From Nocardia terpenica (GTDB lineage Bacteria > Actinomycetota > Actinomycetes > Mycobacteriales > Mycobacteriaceae): a stretch of 64,000 nucleotides of DNA. This document shows positions 41,125-49,302 of the stretch, in pieces. The stretch is from NCBI RefSeq assembly GCF_013186535.1, contig NZ_JABMCZ010000003.1, positions 496,001 to 560,000 of the forward strand. The letters are read 5' to 3'. Both the position numbers and the translations under genes were made by a program. The notes under the pieces were generated by a model. It ran no database searches. It had not been told where the DNA came from and saw only the letters and a program-made list of their open reading frames with translations. Position 1 is the first letter of the stretch; each line of letters begins with the position of its first letter.

Positions 41125-42381
41125 TCAGTACCCCACGTAACTTCCGCCGTGCCGGACGGCGATCACGCCCGGAACATTGTCCAGCGAGCCGTATCTGGCG
41201 ATCGCGTACCGGCTGGCCGCCACGATATTGTCGACCGGGTTGAAGATGCTGCGATGCCCGTCGGCCGCGTAGGCGTTGAAGGTGCCATCGATGGTCTGCA
41301 TCAGTCCCTTCGAGGGGTGCCCTGCGGCGGCATTGCTGTCGGTGGTGTTGACGATGAGCGGATCGCCGCCCGATTCGTGCTGGATGATCAGGGCTATCGC
41401 GTTCTCGTCGATCGCGTCCGGCGGATAGCCCATCTGGATCAGGACCTGCTTCGCCTGGGCGATCCACTGCGCGACATCGCCGGAGGGCATGGCGGTGGGG
41501 ATGGAATCGTCGATCGAGCCGGACCCGGTGTAGGACGTCGTGGCGTATCCGCCGCCGCCGTGATAACTCCCGCCACCGGCGTGGAACGAACCGCCGTGGG
41601 CCGAATGGCCGCCGCCGGAGGCGATGCCGCTCAGGGCGGGAGCGGGGGCGACCGAGATCGGGGCTCCCGCAAGCGGAATGCCGGAGGCGGGTGGCGGGGC
41701 GGCGGCCGGTGGGGCGGCGGCGGAGGGGACGGTCGCGGCGGGCGGAGCCGGGGGCGCCGTGCCCGCGCCGGTGACGGGGTCGCCGAGGCCGGTGTAGGCG
41801 TTGTCGATCTCGGTCTTGGCCTGGTTCACCGCCGTGATCGCCTGTTCGGCAACGCTTTCCGCCTGTTTCAGGGCATTGGTGATGTCCACCTCGCGCTGCG
41901 AGGCGTCCAGCAGGATATCGCCGATCAGGCCCCAGAACTGGGCATCGGACAGATTGCCGCGGTGTTCCCGGAGGAAGGCCATGCGCTTGGTGGCGTCGAC
42001 GTGGCCGTTCGGGCCGACCTCGAAACCCGGCAGATCGCTGGGCGCGCCGTTGGGGGCGGGCGGGTGTTCGGCGTTGTCGCGCAACCGAAGCAGGTTCTGC
42101 TTGGTGTTGTTCAGATTGGTCACCTGCTGGCCCAGCGCGGTCTGCAGGTGCAGCAGCGCCTGGCTGACCGCCGAGGCGCGGGTCTGCTCGGTGTGCATGC
42201 GGGCGTCGGCGGCCTGCGCGGCGGCGCCGCTCCAGGTGTGGGCGGTGCCCAGGTCGCGGGTGCCGTTCACCGCGCCGAGGACCGCCTGGTCCAGGCTTCC
42301 GGACAGCTTGCCGACCGCGGTGCCGGCGGTGGTCAGCTCGTCCGGTTTCCATTGCTCGACATCGGGAATGGTGAGGGTCAT
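41125..42381 (-). CDS. WXG100-like protein fused to a lytic transglycosylase (SLT) domain
   Basis: 418 residues. Residues 1-110 are helical with a WxG turn 'AHTWSGAAAQAADARM', as in type VII-secreted proteins. A helical segment follows, then a Pro/Ala and Gly/His-rich linker (about 205-295), and a C-terminal soluble lytic transglycosylase domain ('DENAIALIIQHESGGDPLIVN' with the catalytic Glu, 'SKGLMQTIDGTFNAYAADGH', 'NIVAASRYAIARYG'). It probably cuts peptidoglycan outside the cell after type VII export. Start overlaps the stop of the small partner gene (ATGA). Confidence 0.85.
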   Translation of the reverse strand: MTLTIPDVEQWKPDELTTAGTAVGKLSGSLDQAVLGAVNGTRDLGTAHTWSGAAAQAADARMHTEQTRASAVSQALLHLQTALGQQVTNLNNTKQNLLRLRDNAEHPPAPNGAPSDLPGFEVGPNGHVDATKRMAFLREHRGNLSDAQFWGLIGDILLDASQREVDITNALKQAESVAEQAITAVNQAKTEIDNAYTGLGDPVTGAGTAPPAPPAATVPSAAAPPAAAPPPASGIPLAGAPISVAPAPALSGIASGGGHSAHGGSFHAGGGSYHGGGGYATTSYTGSGSIDDSIPTAMPSGDVAQWIAQAKQVLIQMGYPPDAIDENAIALIIQHESGGDPLIVNTTDSNAAAGHPSKGLMQTIDGTFNAYAADGHRSIFNPVDNIVAASRYAIARYGSLDNVPGVIAVRHGGSYVGY

Positions 42382-42701
42382 GAGTGCAGGCCGATCCGGC
42401 TCAGGGCGTCACCGAACTGCTGGTCGGTGAGTTCGAATGCCTTGCCCGACTTTTCGATGCCGTCCGCGACGGCGGTGAAGCGGTCGCCGATGCGGTGCAG
42501 CGCCTTGTCGACGGAATCCTTTGCCTGACCGCAGGTCTGGTCCCAGGCGGTGCCGGGCAGCGCGCCGGTCGCGGTGGCGAGACCGGAGTCCAGGCCGCCG
42601 ACCGCGCCCGCCTCGGAGCGCAGCGTGCCCGCGAAGGACACCAGCGCCCCCGGATCGACGCGCACGGCGGAGGGTGCGGCGGAGTCGTTCGGGCCGGCCA
42701 T
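42378..42701 (-). CDS. small type VII secretion target (EspC/WXG100-like)
   Basis: 107 residues. All-helical: 'VDPGALVSFAGTLRSEAGAVGG', a Trp in 'GTAWDQTCGQAKDSVDKALHRIGDRFTAVADGIEKSGKAFELTDQQFGDAL'. This matches the group of ESX-associated small proteins that pair with a larger WxG protein. It overlaps the transglycosylase gene by 4 bp and is likely its co-secreted partner. AAGGGGG ribosome site upstream. No ESX core genes lie in the window. Confidence 0.78.
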   Translation of the reverse strand: MAGPNDSAAPSAVRVDPGALVSFAGTLRSEAGAVGGLDSGLATATGALPGTAWDQTCGQAKDSVDKALHRIGDRFTAVADGIEKSGKAFELTDQQFGDALSRIGLHS

Positions 42702-42847
42702 GCAATCCCCCTTTGCTCTGTTCAGCGCGCTCAGCGTAACAAAATCCGCTGCCCCGGACAGGGAGAGTGCGCGGTATACCCCCGTCGACGGCCGGATGCG
42801 AATACCGATTAACTTGGTCGCAGCATCCGCGGACAGAGAGGTCGATC

Positions 42848-43822
42848 ATGCGCGCAGCCCAGGTGAGCAGGCTCGAGGGACCCGAGGCCATCGAGATCGT
42901 CGACATCCCGGAACCGGCAGCGTATCCGGACGGTGTCGTCATCGACGTACACGCCGCCGGGGTGGCGTTTCCCGATGTGCTGATGACCCGCGGCCTTTAT
43001 CAGATGAAGCCGGAACTGCCGTTCGTCGTCGGCGGCGAGATCGCCGGAATCGTGCGTACGGCGCCGGACGGCGCGCACGTGCGCGCGGGCGACCGGGTGG
43101 TGGGATTGACGCTGCTGGGCAATGCCCTGGCCGAGGTCGCGGTGGTCCCGGCGCAGATGGTGTTCCGGTTGCCGGACAACGTCTCGCTCCAGGCGGGCGC
43201 GGGAATCCTGTTCAACGACTTGACCGTCCACTTCTGCCTGCGCAACCGCGGTCGGCTGGCGCCCGGCGAGACGGTGCTGGTGCACGGCGCGGCGGGCGGG
43301 ATCGGCACGTCCACGCTGCGGATGGCGGCGGCGCTCGGCGCGGGCCGGGTGATCGCGGTGGTCAGCACCGCGGAGAAGGAGCGCGTGGCCCGCGACAACG
43401 GCGCCACCGACGTGGTGCGCACCGACGGCTGGCTCGCCGCGGTCAAGGAGCTCACCGGCGGGCGCGGCGTCGACATCGTCCTGGACCCGGTCGGCGGCGA
43501 CCGCTTCACCGACAGCATTCGCTCGCTGGCGCCTGCCGGACGGTTGCTGGTGGTCGGCTTCACCGCGGGCGAGATCCCGACCGTGAAGGTGAATCGCCTG
43601 CTGCTCAACAATGTCGAGGTCGTCGGCGCGGCCTGGGGCGAGTGGGTCATGACCAATCCCGGGTACCTGCAGCGGCAGTGGGCCGAGGTGGAGCCGCTGC
43701 TGGCGAGCGGGGCGATCGAGGCCCCGCGGCCGGTGGTGTACCCGCTCGATCGCGCCGCCGAAGCCGTTGCCTCGCTGGACAATCGCACCGCCACCGGCAA
43801 GGTCGTGGTGACCCTGCGCTGA
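42848..43822 (+). CDS. NADPH:quinone oxidoreductase family protein (zinc-free MDR)
   Basis: 324 residues. GroES-like half 'VVIDVHAAGVAFPDVLMTRGLYQMKPELPFVVGGEIAGIV' with no zinc-binding cysteines, and nucleotide-binding half 'ETVLVHGAAGGIGTSTLRMAAALG' (AxxGGxG). Family members reduce quinones or enoyl-type substrates. The start 'MRAAQVSRLEGPEA' is typical. ATG 42848. It stands alone between the type VII pair (divergent) and the kinase-like gene. Confidence 0.9.
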   Translation: MRAAQVSRLEGPEAIEIVDIPEPAAYPDGVVIDVHAAGVAFPDVLMTRGLYQMKPELPFVVGGEIAGIVRTAPDGAHVRAGDRVVGLTLLGNALAEVAVVPAQMVFRLPDNVSLQAGAGILFNDLTVHFCLRNRGRLAPGETVLVHGAAGGIGTSTLRMAAALGAGRVIAVVSTAEKERVARDNGATDVVRTDGWLAAVKELTGGRGVDIVLDPVGGDRFTDSIRSLAPAGRLLVVGFTAGEIPTVKVNRLLLNNVEVVGAAWGEWVMTNPGYLQRQWAEVEPLLASGAIEAPRPVVYPLDRAAEAVASLDNRTATGKVVVTLR

Positions 43823-43881
43823 GCGAACGACCGGCGAATAACGGATCGTGTCGGGCAGGGCCGCGACTTAAGCTGCGACGC

Positions 43882-44841
43882 ATGCTGACTCCGCCCCCCG
43901 ACCTGCCGGACGACCTGCTCACCGCCACGCTGGCGCGGCACTGGGCGATCGAGGCGGTCGGCCTGGAGTACCTGCCGGTGGGTTTCGGCAGCCACCACTG
44001 GGCGGTCACCGGCGTCGGCGATCGGCGCTGGTTCGTCACGGTGGACGAGGTCGTCCCGGCGGCGTTCGAGCGGCTGCTGGCCGCGCTCGGCACGGCCGCG
44101 GCCCTGCGCGCCGACGGCCTGGATTTCGTCGTGGCGCCGCTGCCCGCGGCCGAGGGCGCGGTGGCGGTGCGGGTGGCCGAGCGGTTCGCCGTCGCGTGCT
44201 ATCCGCACGTGGCCGGACGGCATTTCGACTTCGGCGAGTTCCGCGAGGAGGAGCATCGCCGCGCGGTCCTGGACATGCTCGTCGCGGTGCACCGGGCCGC
44301 GCCCCCGGCGGTCGTGCGGCCCGACGACTACACCATCGCGCATCGCGAGGAGGTCGAGTCGCTGCTGTCCGGCGCCCCGATCCCCGCCACCGGGCCCTAC
44401 GCCGAACCGATGCGAGACCTGCTGCGCGACACCGCGACCGCGCTGCGCCGGGGCCTGGCCCGCTACGACGCGCTCGTCGCCGCGGCGCGCGCGCACGCGG
44501 ACCGCGCCGTCGTCACCCACGGCGAACCGCACGCGGGCAACACCATTCACGCCCCGGACGGCTGGCGGCTCATCGACTGGGACACCGCGCTACTCGCCCC
44601 GCCCGAACGCGACCTGTGGGACCTGGACCCCGGCGACGGCTCGGTGCTCGCCGCCTACACGGCCGCCACCGGTGTGGCACTCGAACCCGCGCTGCTCGAT
44701 TTGTACCGCCTGCGTTGGGATCTCACCGACACGGCCGAGTACGTGCACCGCTTCCGGTGGCCGCACACCGGCTCGGCGGACGACGTCAAGTCCTGGAAGA
44801 ACCTGCGGGAGCTGATCTCTCAGCTCGCCGACCTGCCCTGA
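43882..44841 (+). CDS. aminoglycoside phosphotransferase (APH) family protein
   Basis: 319 residues. Kinase-like fold with the APH catalytic motif 'VTHGEPHAGNTI' (about 212-223) and the metal motif 'LIDWDTALLAPPERDLWDLD' (about 231-250). The N-lobe is 'YLPVGFGSHHWAV...WFVTVDEV'. Such proteins are mostly metabolic or antibiotic kinases. Real aminoglycoside resistance cannot be judged from the sequence. 59 bp downstream of the oxidoreductase, possibly one transcript. Confidence 0.88.
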   Translation: MLTPPPDLPDDLLTATLARHWAIEAVGLEYLPVGFGSHHWAVTGVGDRRWFVTVDEVVPAAFERLLAALGTAAALRADGLDFVVAPLPAAEGAVAVRVAERFAVACYPHVAGRHFDFGEFREEEHRRAVLDMLVAVHRAAPPAVVRPDDYTIAHREEVESLLSGAPIPATGPYAEPMRDLLRDTATALRRGLARYDALVAAARAHADRAVVTHGEPHAGNTIHAPDGWRLIDWDTALLAPPERDLWDLDPGDGSVLAAYTAATGVALEPALLDLYRLRWDLTDTAEYVHRFRWPHTGSADDVKSWKNLRELISQLADLP

Positions 44842-44850
44842 CCCGACCTT

Positions 44851-45003
44851 GATTCCGGCGTGCTTTTGGCCGGAATCCTCGGTGAGGTCCCGGCCAAAAG
44901 CACGCCGGGACCAAGGTGATGCGAGGCAGGCCGGGACCAAGGTGGTGCGAGGCAGGCCGGGACCAAGGTGGTGCGAGGCACGCCGGGACCAAGGTGGTGC
45001 GAG
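44851..45003. repeat. dispersed palindromic element, copy 5: inverted pair plus four 26-bp tandem units
   Basis: Core 44851-44877 (stem GATTCCGGC) and an inverted core 44886-44912 (stem GGTCCCGGC, loop CAAAAGCAC), then tandem 26-bp units at 44901-44926, 44927-44952, 44953-44978 and 44979-45003. Three of the four units differ by one or two bases only. It fills the gap between converging kinase and asnC genes. Confidence 0.88.
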
Positions 45004-45011
45004 CCCGAGAC

Positions 45012-45530
45012 CTACTGCGCGTGCCTGTAGGCCGGGGCCTTGCTCGTTCCGGCGGGGGTGAGGGTGCGCAGCAGCGGTAAGGCACGCCGATCGACCACCG
45101 TCGACAGCACGATCACGCTGTGCGAGCGGACCACCGCGTGGCTGCGGTCGATGCTCAGCAGCACCGATTGCAGGCCCGCGTGCGAGTCCGCGCCGATGCG
45201 GCACAGCACGTCGCCGGAGCCGGTGGTGGCATACGCCTCCAGCACTCCCGGAATGCCCTCGAGGTCGGTGGCGACGGCCTCGAGCGCGCCCTGGGCGATC
45301 TCGAGTGTCACGAACGCCTGCACGTCGAAACCGGCCGCGGTGACGTCGATCTGGGGATCGTAGGATGCGATGACCCCCGATTCCTCCATCCGTGCGATCC
45401 GTGACTGTACGGTGGCACGTGCGACTCGGGTGCGGCGCGACAGCTCGAGGATGCCCGCCTTCTGGTATTCGTGCATGGCGGTCAGGATCGCCAGATCCAG
45501 TTCGTCCAGCTTCGCGGCGGTACGTCCCAT
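45012..45530 (-). CDS. Lrp/AsnC family regulator next to hppD
   Basis: 172 residues. HTH 'LDLAILTAMHEYQKAGILELSRRTRVARATVQSRIARMEESGVIASYDPQID' (about 10-62) and the RAM ligand-binding domain 'VTLEIAQGALEAVATDLEGIPGVLEAYATTGSGDVLCRI'. Divergent from hppD across 136 bp, so it likely senses an aromatic amino acid or homogentisate-pathway compound and controls hppD, as seen with other AsnC-hppD pairs. ATG 45530. Confidence 0.9.
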   Translation of the reverse strand: MGRTAAKLDELDLAILTAMHEYQKAGILELSRRTRVARATVQSRIARMEESGVIASYDPQIDVTAAGFDVQAFVTLEIAQGALEAVATDLEGIPGVLEAYATTGSGDVLCRIGADSHAGLQSVLLSIDRSHAVVRSHSVIVLSTVVDRRALPLLRTLTPAGTSKAPAYRHAQ

Positions 45531-45630
45531 CGGTCCTCTTCCTACGCCCTACTGTTCTATTCAAATTGTCCAGCACATGGGCCGGTTTGGTGACGTAATT
45601 CACCAGGGTGTCTACCGAATTTCGGCGATA

Positions 45631-45658
45631 TTGCTCAGTGCAGCGCTACGGCTATTAC
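45631..45658 (+). promoter_or_regulatory. candidate hppD promoter
   Basis: TTGCTC (45631-45636), 16-bp spacer, TATTAC (45653-45658). Only about 8 bp separate the -10 box from the ATG, so the mRNA could be leaderless or nearly so. Confidence 0.4.
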
Positions 45659-45666
45659 CTAGGGGC

Positions 45667-46869
45667 ATGACTACCGAGCACCTTCCCAGGGATACCCGGT
45701 CCGCGGTGCCGAGTGACGACGAACTCCGTCGTCTCGTCGGACTGGTCGACCATGACCCGGAGAAAGATCCGTTCCCGGTCCTCGGCTGGGACGCGCTGGT
45801 CTGGGTCGTGGGCAACGCCACCCAGTTCGCGCACTACCTCGAATCCGCGTTCGGCATGCGGCTGGAGGCGTACGCCGGGCCGGAGACCGGAAACCGCGAC
45901 CACAAGTCCTACGTGCTGCGCAGCGGCAGCGCGCGATTCGTGGTCAAGGGCGCGGTCGATCCCGAGAGCGCGTTCGTCGACCACCACGACCGGCACGGCG
46001 ACGGCGTTCTCGACATCTCGCTGGAGGTGCCCGACGTCGACAAGTGCGTCAAGTGGGCGCGACTGCACGGCGCCACCGTCCTGGTCGAACCGCACGACGA
46101 CGCCGACGAATTCGGCACCGTCCGCTCCGCCACCCTGGCCGCCTACGGCGACACCCGGCACACCCTGGTGGACCGCTCCCGCTACGACGGGCCGTATCTG
46201 CCCGGCTATATCGCTCGCAAGTCGGCGTTCGTCCCGCGCGAGGGCGCGCCCAAGCGGCTGTTCCAGGCCATCGACCACGTGGTCGGCAATGTCGAACTCG
46301 GCCAGATGGACACCTGGGTCCAGTTCTACAACCGCGTCATGGGTTTCCAGAACATGGCCGAATTCGTCGGCGACGACATCGCCACCGACTACTCGGCGCT
46401 GATGAGCAAGGTGGTGGCCAACGGCAACCACCGCGTGAAGTTCCCGCTCAACGAACCGGCCGTGGCGCGCAAGAAGTCCCAGATCGACGAGTACCTGGAG
46501 TTCTACCGCGGCCCGGGCGTACAGCACATCGCGCTGGCCACCGGCGACATCCTCACCACCGTCGACGCGCTGCGCCGCGAGGGCGTCGAATTCCTCGACA
46601 CCCCCGACGCCTACTACGAGGATCCGGAGCTGCGCGCCCGCATCGGCAAGGTCCGGGTTCCGGTGGAGGAGTTGAAGTCCCGCGGCATCCTGGTCGACCG
46701 CGACGAGGACGGCTACCTGCTGCAGATCTTCTGCAAGCCGCTGACCGACCGCCCCACGGTGTTCTTCGAGCTCATCGAGCGGCACGGTTCGCTGGGCTTC
46801 GGCAAGGGCAACTTCAAGGCCCTGTTCCAGGCCATCGAGCGCGAGCAGGACGCCCGCGGCAATCTCTGA
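45667..46869 (+). CDS. hppD: 4-hydroxyphenylpyruvate dioxygenase
   Basis: 400 residues. Two VOC-type halves. The Fe(II) ligands are in 'FQAIDHVVGNVELGQMDTWVQFYNRVMGF' (His), 'GPGVQHIALATGDI' (His) and 'TVFFELIERHGSLGFGKGNFKALFQAIE' (Glu). It converts 4-hydroxyphenylpyruvate to homogentisate in tyrosine breakdown. The ATG at 45667 was chosen because the family N-terminus starts close to it. No hmgA or fahA follow. Confidence 0.95.
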   Translation: MTTEHLPRDTRSAVPSDDELRRLVGLVDHDPEKDPFPVLGWDALVWVVGNATQFAHYLESAFGMRLEAYAGPETGNRDHKSYVLRSGSARFVVKGAVDPESAFVDHHDRHGDGVLDISLEVPDVDKCVKWARLHGATVLVEPHDDADEFGTVRSATLAAYGDTRHTLVDRSRYDGPYLPGYIARKSAFVPREGAPKRLFQAIDHVVGNVELGQMDTWVQFYNRVMGFQNMAEFVGDDIATDYSALMSKVVANGNHRVKFPLNEPAVARKKSQIDEYLEFYRGPGVQHIALATGDILTTVDALRREGVEFLDTPDAYYEDPELRARIGKVRVPVEELKSRGILVDRDEDGYLLQIFCKPLTDRPTVFFELIERHGSLGFGKGNFKALFQAIEREQDARGNL

Positions 46870-46898
46870 ATTCGGCTCGGCTCGGTAGAGTCACCTGC

Positions 46899-47432
46899 AT
46901 GCGGATCACGGCGGCGATCGGTACTGCGACGGCACTCGCCGCGCTGCTGGCGGGCTGCGGGTCGGACGGTAAATCGAATACGGATACACCCGCGGTGCGG
47001 CCACCTGCCAAGGTGGCCGCACTCGGTCCGTTCGTGGGGGAGTGCGGCCATGTGACCGACGACGAGGTGCGCGACATCGGCGGGCTCGGCCAGGTCTCGG
47101 TCTCGTTCAAGAACTCGGTCGGCTGCAACTGGCAGGGGCCCGGATTGGCCGCGGCGACCGTCACTTTCGCGTCCTACCGGGGCAGCCCGATCGATCGCGA
47201 GCGGGCCTGGGTCAGCGCGCAGGGCCGCAATCCGGAGAACATCGATGTGGGCGGGCACAAGGGTTTTCAGGACGCCACCGCCGACGGCACCATCTGCGAT
47301 CTGGCCGTGCAGCTGGGCGACGACTTCTTCGAATGGTCCACGGCCGCCGGCGCGATCGGCCCCGCGCCCGGCGGCAATCCGTGCGACAAGAACCGCAAGC
47401 TGGCCGAGCTGACCGTGCAGCGACTGAAATGA
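46899..47432 (+). CDS. DUF3558-type lipoprotein 1
   Basis: 177 residues. Lipobox 'ALLAGC' (Cys at about 20) after a short signal peptide, then the DUF3558 pattern 'FVGECGHVTDDEVRDIGGLGQVSVSFKNSVGCNWQGP' with paired cysteines, and 'GTICDLAVQLGDDFFEWSTA' and 'NPCDKNRKLAELTVQRL'. Families of these lipoproteins are common in Nocardiaceae and of unknown function. It lies 29 bp after hppD and is followed by a paralogue. Confidence 0.83.
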   Translation: MRITAAIGTATALAALLAGCGSDGKSNTDTPAVRPPAKVAALGPFVGECGHVTDDEVRDIGGLGQVSVSFKNSVGCNWQGPGLAAATVTFASYRGSPIDRERAWVSAQGRNPENIDVGGHKGFQDATADGTICDLAVQLGDDFFEWSTAAGAIGPAPGGNPCDKNRKLAELTVQRLK

Positions 47433-47440
47433 GGGCCGGG

Positions 47441-47971
47441 ATGAGGACACGACTGGCCACGGCCGCGCTCGCCGCGCTCGCCCTCGCCGCGACGCTCTCC
47501 GGCTGCGGCCGCACCATCCCCGGCAATCCCCAGCCCGCGGGCAGCGGCGGCGTCAACACCAACTTCGACAAGCTGCTGCGCGAGTGCGAGGTGGTCAAGC
47601 AGGACGAGATCGCCAAGGCGACCGGCGCGCAGGGCATCTTCTCCTCGTTCAACGGCGCGGTGTGCATGTGGAGCCTGTCCGGCGCGCCGACCGACGGCAT
47701 GGCCACGCTGAACTGGTACGAGATGGGCTCGCTCACCAACGAGAAGCAGAACAACGACCGCCTCGGCTACGTCACCACCGAGGTGAGCATCCAGAGCCGC
47801 CGCGCGCTACAGGTGCGCAGACCCAACGATCCGGACTCCTGCGGCGTGATGGCGCCCGCGGCCGACACCGGAATCATCGGCTGGTGGCTCAACTATCTAC
47901 CCGGCGGTCACCCCGACCCGTGCGAGGGAGCGAAGAAGCTGGCAGAGTTGACCCTGAACCTGGCCCGATAA
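47441..47971 (+). CDS. DUF3558-type lipoprotein 2
   Basis: 176 residues. Lipobox 'ATLSGC' (Cys near 22), then 'FDKLLRECEVVKQDEIAKATGAQGIFSSFNGAVCMWSL' and a C-terminal 'DPCEGAKKLAELTLNLAR' that mirrors the preceding gene. A tandem duplicate that has diverged. Two in-frame ATGs exist: 47429, overlapping the previous stop, and 47441, chosen because GAGGGCCGGG precedes it. Confidence 0.82.
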   Translation: MRTRLATAALAALALAATLSGCGRTIPGNPQPAGSGGVNTNFDKLLRECEVVKQDEIAKATGAQGIFSSFNGAVCMWSLSGAPTDGMATLNWYEMGSLTNEKQNNDRLGYVTTEVSIQSRRALQVRRPNDPDSCGVMAPAADTGIIGWWLNYLPGGHPDPCEGAKKLAELTLNLAR

Positions 47972-48276
47972 ACCCCACAGCGTCCGCCCCGGCCAACGCG
48001 TCCTCGCGACTACCACGGGGGGCCCACTTTTGCCCCTCGCCGCGCCGACGGGTATCGTGGATCGCTGTGCCCGGAAGCGTGCGGGCAGCTTGTGTGCAGG
48101 ACGTAAGCCAGCGAGAGCGGCCGACCGTTTCAGTGTGCTCTGAAAAAGGGGTATACGCTGCGCGCGACACGCCCGACCTCGGGACGCGAGGAACGCGGTC
48201 CGGCGAGCGGGTGAAAGCTCGATGACAAAGACATGAAGTTCCAGACACCCTGGTTACCAACGAGGAAAGCCGGTCT
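47972..48276 (+). other. intergenic region and rpsL leader
   Basis: 305 bp without a supported gene. It contains the str operon promoter near 48030-48058 and a leader of about 210 nt whose structure I cannot assign. Confidence 0.6.
48030..48058 (+). promoter_or_regulatory. candidate str operon promoter
   Basis: TTGCCC (48030-48035), 17-bp spacer, TATCGT (48053-48058), upstream of rpsL. Confidence 0.6.
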
Positions 48277-48651
48277 ATGCCAACCATCAACCAGCTGGTC
48301 CGCAAGGGTCGCCGCGACAAGGTCGCGAAGACGAAGACCGCGGCCCTGAAGGGGAGCCCGCAGCGTCGTGGCGTGTGCACCCGCGTGTACACCACGACCC
48401 CGAAGAAGCCGAACTCCGCGCTGCGTAAGGTCGCGCGTGTTCGCCTGACCAGCGCGGTCGAGGTCACGGCCTACATCCCCGGTGAGGGCCACAACCTGCA
48501 GGAGCACTCGATGGTGCTCGTGCGCGGCGGTCGTGTGAAGGACCTCCCGGGTGTGCGCTACAAGATCATCCGCGGCTCGCTCGACACCCAGGGTGTGAAG
48601 AACCGCAAGCAGGCCCGCAGCCGCTACGGCGCCAAGAAGGAGAAGAGCTAA
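48277..48651 (+). CDS. rpsL: 30S ribosomal protein S12
   Basis: 124 residues. Begins MPTINQLVRKGRRDK. The loop 'TTTPKKPNSALRKVARVRL' has the wild-type Lys near 43, and 'GRVKDLPGVRYK' the wild-type Lys near 88, the two usual streptomycin-resistance positions. Part of the decoding centre. ATG 48277 with GAGGAAAG upstream. One-base overlap with rpsG (TAATG). Confidence 0.97.
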   Translation: MPTINQLVRKGRRDKVAKTKTAALKGSPQRRGVCTRVYTTTPKKPNSALRKVARVRLTSAVEVTAYIPGEGHNLQEHSMVLVRGGRVKDLPGVRYKIIRGSLDTQGVKNRKQARSRYGAKKEKS

Positions 48652-49121
48652 TGCCGCGTAAGGGTCCCGCTCCCAAGCGCCCCCTGATCAACGACCCGGT
48701 CTACGGCTCGCCTCTGGTGACGCAGCTGGTCAACAAGATTCTGCTGGACGGCAAGAAGTCCACCGCCGAGCGCATCGTGTACGGCGCCCTCGAGCAGGCT
48801 CGCGAGAAGACGGGCACCGACCCGGTCGTGACCCTCAAGCGCGCGCTGGACAACGTCAAGCCGTCGCTCGAGGTCAAGCCGCGTCGTGTCGGTGGCGCCA
48901 CCTACCAGGTTCCGGTCGAGGTTCGCCCGGGTCGCGCCAACACGCTGGCCCTGCGTTGGCTCGTCAACTTCTCCCGGCAGCGTCGCGAGAAGACGATGGT
49001 CGAGCGCCTGGCCAACGAGCTCATGGATGCCAGCAACGGCCTGGGCGCGTCGGTGAAGCGTCGCGAGGACACCCACAAGATGGCCGAGTCCAACCGGGCG
49101 TTCGCGCACTACCGCTGGTGA
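48651..49121 (+). CDS. rpsG: 30S ribosomal protein S7
   Basis: 156 residues. Begins MPRKGPAPKRPLINDPVYGS and contains 'VGGATYQVPVEVRPGRANTLALRWLV' and 'NRAFAHYRW' at the end. Primary 16S rRNA binder and, in many bacteria, autogenous repressor of the str operon. Translationally coupled to rpsL. Confidence 0.97.
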   Translation: MPRKGPAPKRPLINDPVYGSPLVTQLVNKILLDGKKSTAERIVYGALEQAREKTGTDPVVTLKRALDNVKPSLEVKPRRVGGATYQVPVEVRPGRANTLALRWLVNFSRQRREKTMVERLANELMDASNGLGASVKRREDTHKMAESNRAFAHYRW

Positions 49122-49167
49122 CTCGGCTCCCGGATCGCCGGTGACGGCGCCGGGAGGCGAGTCACAG

Positions 49168-49197
49168 TCGGGCGCGGCACTATAGCGCCGCGCCCGA
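49168..49197 (+). terminator. hairpin between rpsG and fusA
   Basis: 11-bp perfect stem (49168-49178 with 49187-49197), 8-nt loop, no T-run. Likely a processing or attenuation site within the str operon. Confidence 0.5.
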
Positions 49198-49302
49198 CGT
49201 TGAACAAGTGATGGGCCTCGGGCCCCCACCCAGGGGCCAGGGCCGTTCCCGTAGATCCAACAAGCCTGAGCGTCTACACAAGACAGAGCGGGGAAGATTT
49301 CA

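Noticed and set aside
43882..44841. Acquired aminoglycoside resistance gene
   Set aside because: Codon use and GC content equal the neighbours, there is no mobile element, and APH-fold kinases are common in actinobacterial chromosomes.
47429..47971. Insertion sequence or transposase genes in the accessory stretch 31-47 kb
   Set aside because: No DDE, tyrosine or serine recombinase motif was found in any real gene in the window, and no attachment site duplication was seen.
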